The notes beneath the pieces are model-generated. The model saw only the letters and a list, made by a program, of their open reading frames with translations. It ran no database searches and was not told the DNA's origin. Source: Syngnathus acus (Eukaryota; Chordata; Actinopteri; Syngnathiformes; Syngnathidae). From it: a stretch of DNA of 64,000 bases. A program made the position numbers and the translations under genes. The stretch spans positions 8,032,967 to 8,096,966 of the forward strand of contig NC_051091.1 of assembly GCF_901709675.1 (NCBI RefSeq), given 5' to 3'. This document shows positions 47,401 through 57,861 of this stretch, piece after piece. Each line of letters opens with the position of its first letter. Within the stretch, counting starts at the first letter, position 1.

Positions 47401-50400
47401 AGGGTTCAGGAGACTATTAGATTTACTTTGAGGAGAATTTAATGGAAGAGGTGTGAGATAGGACACAAGGCCAAGAAGTAAAGTGAACAGCAGCGTGTCT
47501 TTAAAGTTACATTAAAGCTGATTAGGCGTTTTTTTGACAGGCGGTGCACAGCCAGCTTCAAGCAATGCGTCTAGAGGCCAAAAAAAGAAAAGGTTTATAG
47601 GAAAGGAATTTAATGCTCCCATTAAGAGGACAAAGTTGCGGCTTTGCTAGTTCAAAAACTTGAAAAATGTTTCATCAATCATTTTAGTTCATTTCCTTTC
47701 AGGTTCGGTTCGGTTTGATTTTTTATGGTGGAGCTACACACAATGTAGTGTGTAGATTGATGTCAACAGGAAATTATTTTTATTTTTACAGTGTGTCTTC
47801 TACAGCCACATGCCAATGAAAGAAGGAATCTAACTTTAGCTAAAGTGTTGATATGAATTTCTTAGTTTATTAAACACACAGAGTATCTTATCACGCTACG
47901 CTATGAAAAACAAATAGCATGACATATACCGCTCCAGTTTGCATTGTTGTGAGCTACGGTGAACGATATATATCGCTTGATGGAAATGGAGTTTTAATGT
48001 GAACATCGAAGAAGCCGATTTATGTGTTGGCTGCTTGACATTTACAGTGAGAGCTGTTGTACATCTGTCTCTGGGCAAAGCACTTTAAGACATAAACCTT
48101 GTAAGATAAATGTTCAAACTGGGCATTTAAGTAATGGCTGGTTTGACGGTATTAGTGTCCTTACAAGGATTATCATAAAAATGCGCTTGCGTGTGTTTGA
48201 GCAATTCTGGCAAATGGCAGAGGTAAAAATGATCAGACGTGATTTTTATTACCCAGTCCAAAGCCACTTTCAACCTTGAGAGAGCATATCAAATTTTCAC
48301 TTGAACTATCATTGCCTTGTAAACAAAAACACCAAGGAGTACTGTGATGATCTCAAATTAAATCGATGCTGATATTGTCTGGGCTACACACAAATAAAAT
48401 GCCCTCCATTAACAGTTAAAAAAGATATAAACAACATGGATGACCTAAACCAGCCTGCACATTTTAATGTGATCCCGAAAATCTGCCACTGGAACCACAA
48501 ACCAAAACATAAATAGGATTCCTAGCGAACTCTAGTATATAGTCCAAGCAGAGCCTGAAATATAAATACATTGCGACGATTAGGTGCTAAATGCTGATCC
48601 TCTAAATGCGGTAGTGTATAAAGGACAGAGAGGAAGAGTCATCTGAAACTTGTGTAACATTGCCCTGTTCTCGGCGAGGGGCCGCTTAATTATATCCCCC
48701 CCACTCGTGTTCTCACATGGTCCACATTTATTTCACAACACTATGACGACAGGGCTTTATTTTCGTGCCCAGTGCAAGTCTAGCGAGAGGCGCAGTCTGA
48801 CTCTGCACGGGGGTGAGTTCGACTGGGTTTTGGTATTTTTGCAGACACTCACGGTTTGGTACAATTATAAAAGGGTGTTTTGCGCCGTTGTGGGTGTGAA
48901 CACAGCAGATTTGATTCGCTGCCGTTCAAAGTGACTTTTCTCATGCCGTTTAAAATTGGCGAGTGAGAGGCCGTGACATAGCGGAAGAAGAATCTAATTT
49001 GCTTGGCGGCAAATGATGATGAACTCATGATGATGCGTCAGTTTGTACGCTTGAGCGCACCTGCGCCGTCTACCAATATCGAGCCGTGTCATTTACAAAA
49101 GCTGCTCGTATGTTGCCTGTCCGATCCCCCCGCCACCTGTTTGCTCCGCAGAATGGAGCACAACTTCCCAGAGTAACCGGAGAGGATGGGAACTCTGCAA
49201 ACACACTTTAATAATGAAGCAATAATCTGCTCGGAGTAGAATTTCTGCAGGTTGGAAGGTGGGACAAACAGTTTTGCCAAGTGTTCCCACAGCTGCGTTT
49301 GCATTTTAGTAAGGCACCTCCACCTTTTCTTGTTTACGCCCGAGGGAAGCCGTTGTTGTTAAACAGAAGTAAAAGTAGAAGTGACTAAGTGATTGATGTG
49401 AGCACTCAGAATAAAGTACCTCTCACGGCTCCCCCTCTTGCGCTACATGTTGTAATTATAACGTTGACAATTCATCTCGGACCACAGAGGACGTATTAGG
49501 CTGCCAGTGGGTTTTTTGTTGTTTTTTTTAGGCTGCCAGTGTTGAGCACGGTCCTGCTGCAAGGCTGACGTCACGTCGTGCTGCATTAGCCGTCGTCACC
49601 ACTGCAGAACGACAGCGGACAATCGCCGCGCACCCAAAATTCCAGCCAGGCTGGCGTCAGCACTGGTTCCCTTCACCTTTCGCCCGTTTTCTGCTCTTGT
49701 TTATAGCGGGGTTTTTTTATCCTCTGTGGGGTTTACCGTATCATCTGTCGCCTTCTCGCCAGCTTCTTATACACACACACGCCTGTCGCTGCTGCCTGTA
49801 CACTGATTTGTCTGCGACCAGCTCGCTCCATTTTCTGTGCCTTTGTCACTTTATAGATAAAACATCAAAGCAAAGCATATCCTGCTTAGAGAAAAAAGGA
49901 TTTCAGGGACATTCACCCGCTCGCGTTTTCTCCTTTTTTAAAATCCCATCCATACGTCCTCAATAATCATCCTAATCCCCGTCGTCATTTGTTTTCTCAA
50001 TTTACTTTTCCGCACTTTTTGTTCATTTTTGATTATTATTCACTTTGTCCCTTAACCTCAACAATCTTGACGGCTCAATCTGTTTTCTGTCCTCGTGCTG
50101 CATCCTTGCGGCAATCTCTAAAAGGCTCTTTAGATTCTCTGCTTGATTAATGGCAGACCTTTATTGATTTCTTACGACCTGTACTTGAAGGTCATATGGA
50201 GAGTGAACGTATCCGAAACGACAACTGCTGTGCGTTACCAAAAAAAAAAAAAGGGGGGGGTACCATAAAAGAACTTGTGCTCTTGTAGCAGTTGTTAGCA
50301 TCATCCACTTGTCTAATTGAGGGCTTTGAGGAAGCAGCAGCCATTGGGTTGAGTTACACAAGCAGCGAGCTCTGGATGCCATTCTGTCATCACCAATCAG

Positions 50401-52002
50401 GATGAGCGCTATATGGGTAACTTTCATCACCAGCTAATACATGAGGCTCACAGAGGCCTCTTGAACACAATCCAGTGGTCCATCAAGCCTCAACCGGGCA
50501 TCCATTAAGAGCCTTAAGGGCTTCCTCGAACATGGTGTGTCAACTGCAATAAAAAGTGAGTGAAAATAAATATAAGATTACGACAACATCATTTCTCTCA
50601 CACACACACTAAGAGTACCCAGATGAGTTGGCTCATGCATTATTTCACATTTAACCCAGAAAGTCATCAAACACTGGAGTTTGATGATTTATATCAAACT
50701 TGCAATGAAGAAATTTGACCGTGTGCCTAATGACCATTTTATGTGCGATTTAATAAATGGCCCAAAAAAAAGGCAAACTCGGCAAGGTTTTTAACTCCAA
50801 TGCCTTTTATGTGACAGACACAAAGCTCTTCGCTAGCTCTCTGACTCACTTGGACGTCAGCAGGCGGATTAAGAGTGAAGATGATGGAAGTGAACCAGAC
50901 ATACTCCCAAATCTTCATATCCGTCAAATTGTGTTTTTTTTTTTTTTTCTTTCAGAGTCAAGCAGAGGCTCACTACAAGGGCAACCGACACGCTCGCAGG
51001 GTTAAGGGCATCGAGACGTCCAAGACGGCTCGTCTTCAGGATGGGGACAAGCAGCACCCTCCCCCTACCACTTCACCTTCACCGTCAGGCTCCTCATCAT
51101 CCAACCTGGATCCTGATCCTAATAAACAAGGTGAGCCTCACTTGTGTTCACAAGATCCTTCTGGTGGAGGATATTATTCTTTCATATACAACAAAGCAAT
51201 GTCTCATTATTTTCACACATTTATATCAAGTTCCCATATGTTGAAGGAGCTTTACTAATCTGAAATATATGTGCTGTTTATAGACGACACCCAATCCTGT
51301 CCCAACTCTGAGTCACCTTTGACCCCGAGCCACCTCTCAACACCCACAGTGAGCTCAGCGGAAGCAGAGTGTCCCTTTTTGGAGTCGGCGGGCACACCTT
51401 TGCCATCTTCCCCCTCACCGGCCGCCAACGACGGCCCGCCACCCGCAGACTCAACAGGGGCGGTCCTTGCTGACAACCTGTCTCCAGCTTCCAGCCCTCC
51501 TCCTGGAGAGTCTGAGGAAGAGAAAGCCAAGAAGCTTCTCTACTGCTCCTTATGCAAAGTTGCAGTTAATTCCCTCTCACAGCTGGAGGCCCATAACAAA
51601 GGTAAGTTAGTCGGTCGTACTAGTGCACGGCTTCAAAAATGAGAAATGTTGGAAGCGGTGCTGCTGTGAATCTCAAATTTGTAATTGACAGAGAAAACAA
51701 AAAGGAGCACTACTGCCTCCCAGTGGTATAAAACGGATATTGCAAGTTGCATTTTTTTTTTTTTTTTTTAAACAATCCGAAGCTGATTCCATTTCACTTT
51801 TTAATCACCCAAGGAACAAAACACAAAACTATTCTGGAAGCACGGAGTGGACTGGGGCCCATTAAAGCCTACCCGCGTCTCGGTCTGAAAGGCAGCCCCG
51901 AGCAGGACCTGTCGTCCGACCCCAACTCTCAGGAACGAACCTTCCACTGTGAGATCTGCAATGTCAGAGTCAACTCTGAGCTGCAGCTTAAACAGGTGAG
52001 AC

Positions 52003-52033
<31 letters not shown>

Positions 52034-52676
52034 AAAAAAATACAAAGAGATTCATTTCTATGATCGGCCCTGCTTTGTTTTCCACACTGCAGCACATTTC
52101 CAGCCGGAGGCATCGAGATGGCGTTGCGGGGAAACCCAACCCTCTACTTAGTCGTCACAAGAAGCGTGCAGACTTTATGGTACACAATTCACCTTTACTT
52201 CACCACACACTTCATCATTATTTACTGTAATCCATCAATCACTTGGCTCAACCAGTGAGTTCCCATCTTTGTCTTTCCAAGATATTTTTAGCCTTTTTTT
52301 AATTCAATGTTTAGAGTTTGGAGAGGCCAATTTTGTTTGGTATGAAAGAAGCCCTGACTTCAACCCAATCGAACATTTTTACATACTTTTGTTCATGTAT
52401 GTTTTATTCACCAGCTCAATAAATCACATGAAATCTTCCTTGTCTCTCCCCAAGGATCTTCCAAAGACTCTGGGGGCGGGGCTTTTACCAAATCCTCTGG
52501 CTGTGGCGGCAGCCATGGCCGCCGCCGCCTCTTCAAATCAGCTGGCACTGCGACCTCCTGGCCCGCCAGCCCACCCCCATCACCACCTGCTACAGGGCGC
52601 TTCCCTCAGCCTGCTGAGGCCCGCCCCGGGGCCTATTCGCACCACACACGGGCCAATTCTCTTCACGCCGTACTGA
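38479..52676 (+). CDS. znf385a: Zinc finger protein 385A (hematopoietic zinc finger, HZF)
   Basis: Nucleic-acid-binding protein; mammalian ZNF385A binds RNA and steers p53 towards arrest genes. Coding exons: 38479-38488, 45159-45307, 46980-47090, 50956-51130, 51284-51601, 51814-51995, 52093-52179, 52455-52676. They give 417 codons in frame (human 386). The first exon has only three codons plus one base and joins to SVNRAGPVPAFLR, matching the start of the human long form. Three matrin/U1-type C2H2 fingers span about 80-102 (CNVC...H-x5-H), 236-258 (CSLC...) and 300-322 (CEIC...). The linker between the first two is Pro/Ser-rich and fish-specific. The tail contains LLPNPLAVAAAMAAAA and ends GPILFTPY, as in mammals. 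The first intron is 6.7 kb and the third 3.9 kb. Confidence 0.94.
38489..45158 (+). other. znf385a: znf385a intron 1
   Basis: Large intron with no exon recognised. A 20-bp direct repeat with one difference (CCAGTGTGCCTTTTGCGCC and CCAGTGTGCCTTTTGTGCC) lies at about 41772-41810. Poly-G near 43424 and GC-richer stretches at 43400-44300 stand out against the AT-rich background and are plausible regulatory sequence. A CTCF-like but weaker motif lies near 41108. Confidence 0.5.
45308..46979 (+). other. znf385a: znf385a intron 2
   Basis: No recognisable feature beyond AT-rich unique sequence. Confidence 0.5.
47091..50955 (+). other. znf385a: znf385a intron 3
   Basis: No gene recognised. A short direct repeat TAGGCTGCCAGTG occurs at 49497-49509 and 49530-49542. 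An A12G8 run lies near 50240-50260. Confidence 0.5.
52295..52402 (+). mobile_element. Tc1/mariner transposase remnant in the last znf385a intron
   Basis: In the 275-bp final intron, one frame encodes RSPDFNPIEHF, a decayed form of the Tc1 DDE-region hallmark SPDLNPIEH. It is soon followed by TACATACTTTTGTTCATGTA, which resembles the terminal repeat of such elements. Only the 3' end of the element survives. It is flanked by the coding exons ending at 52179 and starting at 52455. Confidence 0.7.
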
Positions 52677-54050
52677 TAGCGTGAGGAGTCAGGCAGAAGC
52701 ACACTGTGAAGCGGATTCATTCGAGTCAAACTTGGGACTGACGTGGCTTAACGTTGCAAACCGCCGCGACTGGTATGCTAACAGGGAGTATTTGACGACG
52801 TTTTAAAGAGACAGCCTACATTTTCATCTTTCCCCACTTACCTTGCATCCATTATCAACCACCCTGCAAAGAAGTGGACTATTAAATAGACTTTGCAACT
52901 GATTTAACCGCTGTATTTCCAAACCCTACCTCTTCAACAATTCAAATCTCCTCCACATCTGATGCATCAATTTCATGAGAGAAAAAAAAAAAAAAATAGG
53001 AAACCTGCTGGGTTCTATATTGTGATCTCCTCTGATGTTAGCTGTTAGCAATCACTGTGTAATGAGCCCCCCCCCCCCACTTTTTGTGGTCAATGAATTT
53101 GTGTTGCTGCTGGAATCTCCTGCAACATTTCTCTGTACTGTATGTCTAGATCTTCCCAGCTGGCTTAGGGGGTCTGTACTTACCCGTGTGGCACACCAAC
53201 ATGGAGTAAAAGAGGAACAGAATATACTACATTACGTCTTAAAGAAGATAGTCAATGAAGCACCTTAACCATGTCAATGGGTTGGCAAAGTTGTAGTTGT
53301 GGTGACGAAGTACTATGCAGCGTTTATCAGTGTTTATATTTGTGGTCTAATTAGATGTTGGAGAAAAGAAAAGAAAAAAAGAACATCAGGGAAGACTAGG
53401 CAAGTATCTTTAGGTTTAGATCTACATGTTAATTGTCAGAGAAAACCCCAGATTTGATTCCCCAGATTTTCCCCCGCTAATAATTAGGCATTGGGGTAAA
53501 ACGTCTGCATGTAAGTGATTTTAAATGCATTTTGATGCTTTAATAGACATTTCACCGCACAAAACAGAAAGGTTTCAGTATCTCAGAGAAAGACTTTCAA
53601 CACTGTGAGCACAGCCAGGACAATGAGGGAGTCGTACAGTGTTGTAGCAGCTATTTGTGATACGGCCATATGCAGCTCACAGACATACACAAATACGAGG
53701 CAAATGAGGAAGATAATATGCAAAATAATATCTTCTGAGAATATTAAAAAAAAACACCAGCATTATGTTCTACAGACAACGGAAACCCAAGCACACATCA
53801 ACACACACACGCGTGCACACACACACACACACACATCCTTTTCGATAGCTTTTCAGGTGTGTGGTAGGATCAAGTTTTTTCGCTCTGCTTTGTGACCCAA
53901 CATGACTTCAAAAAACCCCGATGAAAAATGTCACAGCAGCATGTCAACACGTTAGCGGGAAACTTAAGCAAACAGGAACTAGCAATACTTTCTGCTCTAT
54001 TTTTAAAGTGAAACGCAAGAAATGCAATAAAAAAAAAAAACGTGTCAAAA
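52677..54050 (+). other. znf385a: znf385a 3' untranslated region (probable)
   Basis: AT-rich sequence after the stop, with a (CA)n run at about 53816-53837. The best AATAAA is at 54026-54031. The end point is inferred. Confidence 0.45.
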
Positions 54051-54599
54051 GATATAATCTTTGTTTTTGGACGTGATGTGTAGAAACATTACTGTAAATG
54101 TAGATTATTTAAAGAAATGTGGGGGGCTTCCAAATTGTTGAATTCTAATAGAATTGTACTCGAAAATCATTAAACTGTTAATGATTTTACTGCAAGTGGA
54201 CAGACTTTTTATTTGAATTTGTTTTTCCCCACAGTTGATCTTCCATTGTAAACAGCACTAGGGAACATTTCATTTAATGTGCTTGTCTTCTCAATTTATG
54301 AGCTTTGGAAAGAAGCTGCAAAATGTGATCGTGTACGTGTTTTATTGGACAATACCTGAATGCAGTATGCAAAAGCTCTTTCCTATGGTCACTGAGGTTA
54401 ATCACATCCGTGTCTGAAAGAGACAACATGAAATAAGCACTTCCTTAAAAAGATGAAGCCACAAAAAAAACATTTGTCATTTGAAAGCTCAGAGGGCATA
54501 AGCAATATTGTGCTTTTCCTGAATTTGATATGAGAGAAGGTCGAAAAACCCCTAACTCAAACAATTACATCATACACTTTACAACACGCATAAATCGAA

Positions 54600-54692
54600 G
54601 TGGTGTCAGGGAGTCAAACAAAGGAGCGGGACTGTGCACAGAAGGAGCTCTGTCGACTTTTCAGATAACCTGCTGAAATATTTGGCTTTGAG
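54600..54692 (+). other. gpr84: gpr84 untranslated leader exon (candidate)
   Basis: A good donor, TTTGAG|GTAAGA, lies at 54692/54693, and the gpr84 coding exon starts directly after an acceptor at 56067-56068. A leader exon here would create a 1.4-kb 5' intron. No transcript evidence is available; this is a splice-site inference. Confidence 0.4.
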
Positions 54693-54747
54693 GTAAGAAA
54701 ATATTTGAAAATAGACAACGTATTGTGAATGGAGGCAATTTTAGAAC

Positions 54748-55892
54748 CATAGTGAATCTTTATCAGTATTTTCTAAAGAATTTTGGGGGTTTGTTAAAAA
54801 AAATAAAAATGAAAATTGGCATGAGGAAAAAGATCCGAGCTCCGCCAGTATACATACTGTATTTAAATAATAAAACCAAATACATTAAAAAAAAATAGCC
54901 AGCATTGTTCGTTCACTTGATGTCTTCCAGGCCTCAACGTTGGCATCGTTGAAATGAAAAGCTGATGTTTATGTAAACTTTACCAAATATAAATGAATCA
55001 TTTAGAAAAAAAGTAAACATGTATTAAAAAAAAGAATTAAAAAGTCAGCAAAGTTGAAATCCAACACACATGTTCCTCTTTCGGTAGAGGAAGAATGTTT
55101 TCAGTACATAATTAACTAAAAAAATAGCAGAGGGGGAAGACGTTATCTCAAACAAGACCAGAGAATCCACATTAAATGAACCACACGGCCTTAAAGTGTC
55201 ACGGACCGGAATGGAGCAACCAACAACAGGACTGACCGACAAAGACGTGAGACAAGAAGACATCAACGATCCGACAGGGAGTGACTGACACGCAGACAGG
55301 ACTTAAATAAGAGACAGGTAAAGAGAGGCAGGTGACTGACTAGTACATTGATTGTGAGTAGACACAGGAAGGGAGGGGCGAGTACACAGAAACCATGACA
55401 ACCTACACATAATAAATACAACCGGGGACGAGTCGTGACACATAGTGAATCTTTATCAGTATTTTCTAAAGAATTTGGGGGGTTTGTTAAAAAAAAAAAT
55501 TGGCATGAGAGGAAAAAAATCCTAGCTCCGCCAGTGTACATACTGTATTTAAATACAGAAAATGTTCACCTCAACATTGGCATCATTGAAATGAAAAGTA
55601 AATGTATAGCTTCTCAAAAGTCATGTTTTGAGGTACCACAGTTGGGCTAATGTTTATGTAAATTGTACCAAATATAAAGCAATAATTTAGAAAAAAGTAA
55701 ACTTGTATTAAAAAAAAAAACATTTTTTAAAAATCAGCAAAGTTGAAATCCAACACGCATGTTCCACTTTTGGTAGAGGAAGAATGTTTTCAGTATATAA
55801 TTAAGTAACTAAATAAGTCGTAGAGGGGGAAGAAGTTAACATCTCAAACAAGACCAGAGAATCCACATTAAATGAACCACTCGACCTCAAAG
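54748..55892. repeat. Duplicated segment: two direct copies separated by a TG...CA element
   Basis: Copy 1 (54748-55196) and copy 2 (55441-55892) both begin CATAGTGAATCTTTATCAGT and run in parallel through CTCCGCCAGT, TACATACTGTATTTAAATA, GTTGAAATCCAACAC and CAGAGAATCCACATTAAATG. Several indels and an extra stretch of some tens of bases in copy 2 separate them, so the duplication is old. The copies are directly oriented and separated by 244 bp of unrelated sequence. Confidence 0.88.
55197..55440. mobile_element. 244-bp TG...CA element (solo LTR or short TIR element)
   Basis: The insert begins TGTCACGGACC and ends GTCGTGACA, giving a short inverted repeat TGTCACG/CGTGACA and the TG...CA ends typical of LTRs. 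On the minus strand it contains TATTTAAG, a TATA-like motif at the place expected in an LTR promoter. It fills exactly the gap between the two duplicated copies. No target duplication is obvious because each side meets a repeat edge. Solo LTR and non-autonomous TIR transposon remain alternatives. Confidence 0.55.
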
Positions 55893-56069
55893 AATTTACA
55901 ATTAAGACTCTGCTATCCTTAAAAGTGCAACATTTCCAACCAAATTCAAGTTCAAATTTATTGGTCCATTTATTTACAACTAACAATTAATGCATCATTG
56001 TCAATATAAACCATTTTCTTCACTTTTGGAAGTGGTCAAAATGTCACTTTTGTACTATTCTTTGACAGG

Positions 56070-57251
56070 ATGTTGCACAACATCAGCAACCAAACAGAGG
56101 ACAGCTTCTCCTGCTACAGCGCTTCAGTGGAAGGGTACCGCTACTTTGCCGTGCTGTGGGGGTGCGCAGTCACCATCACGGGCACGCTTGGGAACCTGCT
56201 GACCATCTTAGCCTTTGCCTTCGACTCCCAACTGCGGACCCGCTTCAACGTTCTCATCGTCAACCTGGCTCTGGCTGATCTTCTCTACTGCACCATACTG
56301 CAGCCCATCTCCGTTGACTCCTACCTGCACCTCAGATGGCGCAGCGGCGAGCTCTGGTGCCGGACCTTCGGCCTGCTTCTCTTCCTGTCCAACTCTGTCT
56401 CCATTATCACCCTCTGTCTGGTGGCGATGAGTCGATACCTCCTGGTTGCAAAGAGGGCCTTGTTTGAACGTGTTTTTTCCAACCGGGGGCTCGTTTCCCT
56501 CCTGCTGTCGACATGGGCGCTGGGCCTGGCCAGCTTCGGCCCGCTCTGGTCCGTTTTTGTGTTTGTGCCTCAGGTATGCACTTGCAGCTTCCATCGAATC
56601 AGGGGTCGCCCTTACACCACCATCTTGCTCTTTTTCTACTTCTTCGTGGGACTGAGCTGCGTCGGCACGTTCTACCTCCTCATTTACCGTCGCGTCCGTG
56701 TTGCGTCAAAGGCCCTGCTTCGCCACAGGTTCAGCCGGCGATCTTCCAAGAAAAAGCCAGCACCGGCCAATGATGACAGCGGTGTGGAGAGCGGGATGGC
56801 CACCGGGAGTACCGATCTGACCCATCACAGCAAATCTGATGTCATCAGCGACATTGCGTCCCAAATAACACTGAATGAGCCAGCAAAACAAATTGAAGAG
56901 AGCAAGCCAAAAACTGAAAGTGTCAATAAGCCAGAATCAAACCCAGCTGCAGCATCCCACACAACCACCTCAGGAGAGGATACAGAATTCAAGCGTGTGA
57001 CACGCATGTGTTTTGCGGTTTTCCTGTGTTTCGTCTGTTGCTTCGTCCCTTTCCTAATCCTCAACATTGTGGATAAGCAAGGCCGTGCCCCGCAAGTGCT
57101 GCACATGTTCTGCGCAAATCTCACCTGGCTCAACAGCTGCATCAACCCACTGCTCTACGTGGTCATGAACAGACAATTTCGAAAGGCCTATCAACTGCTC
57201 CTCACCAGGGCCGTGACACCTTTTACATATTTCTGGGTTAAGAGCGCCTGA
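56070..57251 (+). CDS. gpr84: G-protein coupled receptor 84 (medium-chain fatty acid receptor)
   Basis: Class A receptor of leukocytes and macrophages; Gi-coupled and responsive to medium-chain (hydroxy) fatty acids. It is a single coding exon of 393 codons, beginning one base after the acceptor at 56067-56068. Seven membrane segments are visible. Extracellular N-terminus has N-glycosylation sites NIS and NQT. Cys97 and Cys172 would form the TM3-ECL2 disulfide. ECL2 carries CTCSFHRIRGRPYTT, in which Arg176 aligns with human Arg172, the residue known for ligand carboxylate recognition. The third intracellular loop is long (about 205-310), Ser/Thr/Lys-rich and poorly conserved. TM6 is FAVFLCFVCCFVPFLILN and TM7 NPLLY. 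The DRY position reads SRY (residues 121-123); human has GRY. The gene is convergent with stat2. Confidence 0.94.
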   Translation: MLHNISNQTEDSFSCYSASVEGYRYFAVLWGCAVTITGTLGNLLTILAFAFDSQLRTRFNVLIVNLALADLLYCTILQPISVDSYLHLRWRSGELWCRTFGLLLFLSNSVSIITLCLVAMSRYLLVAKRALFERVFSNRGLVSLLLSTWALGLASFGPLWSVFVFVPQVCTCSFHRIRGRPYTTILLFFYFFVGLSCVGTFYLLIYRRVRVASKALLRHRFSRRSSKKKPAPANDDSGVESGMATGSTDLTHHSKSDVISDIASQITLNEPAKQIEESKPKTESVNKPESNPAAASHTTTSGEDTEFKRVTRMCFAVFLCFVCCFVPFLILNIVDKQGRAPQVLHMFCANLTWLNSCINPLLYVVMNRQFRKAYQLLLTRAVTPFTYFWVKSA

Positions 57252-57861
57252 ATTTCCAAACGTGAAAAAATATCCCGATTATACTGTACCAAAGTTTGAT
57301 CTTACTTTGAAATTCATATTTCCGTCGTTACATCATGAGTCACGCTATGAATGAAACCTCACCGTTTTGTAGAATCAGAAAGAATTTCCTGTTTGGTGCA
57401 AGACGATACATTCCGCTCTGTAAATTGAGGAACTTGTGATTGACAAACTTTCCAAGCAGGGTGACGATTGCGTACCAAGGCAAACATTGAAAGTTGTTTT
57501 TAAATACATCAATGAAAACTGAGGTGATTTTATTTCACCCTAAATTTAAGCTGTAGTCCAAGCTTTATTTTTACGTCACATTGTACTTGTACATTGAACA
57601 AAAGTTTGTATTTATTTGATGCTTATTGGGATTTCAATTAGATGTCCAGTGTTAGAGGTAACCTCAAAATGTACCATTTATTTCTTGGGTGTCTGTTTTT
57701 TTTTTTTTTTTTTTCTTTAGCACAAGGCGCAAACAACATTTGTCAACACATGTTAATGAGTTATTATATTCATAATGATCACAATGACAGGTTATTTATA
57801 AAGGAGCAGAAAAGTGAAATCGAAGCAATGTTTGAACACTTTGGCAGGGTGACTGAACTTT
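57252..57861. other. Convergent 3' region between gpr84 and stat2
   Basis: About 610 bp separate the two stop codons. On the stat2 strand, AATAAA signals read at 57611-57616 and 57564-57569, giving stat2 a short 3'UTR. No canonical AATAAA was seen on the gpr84 strand here, so gpr84 may use a variant signal and the two transcripts may overlap at their ends. Confidence 0.45.
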
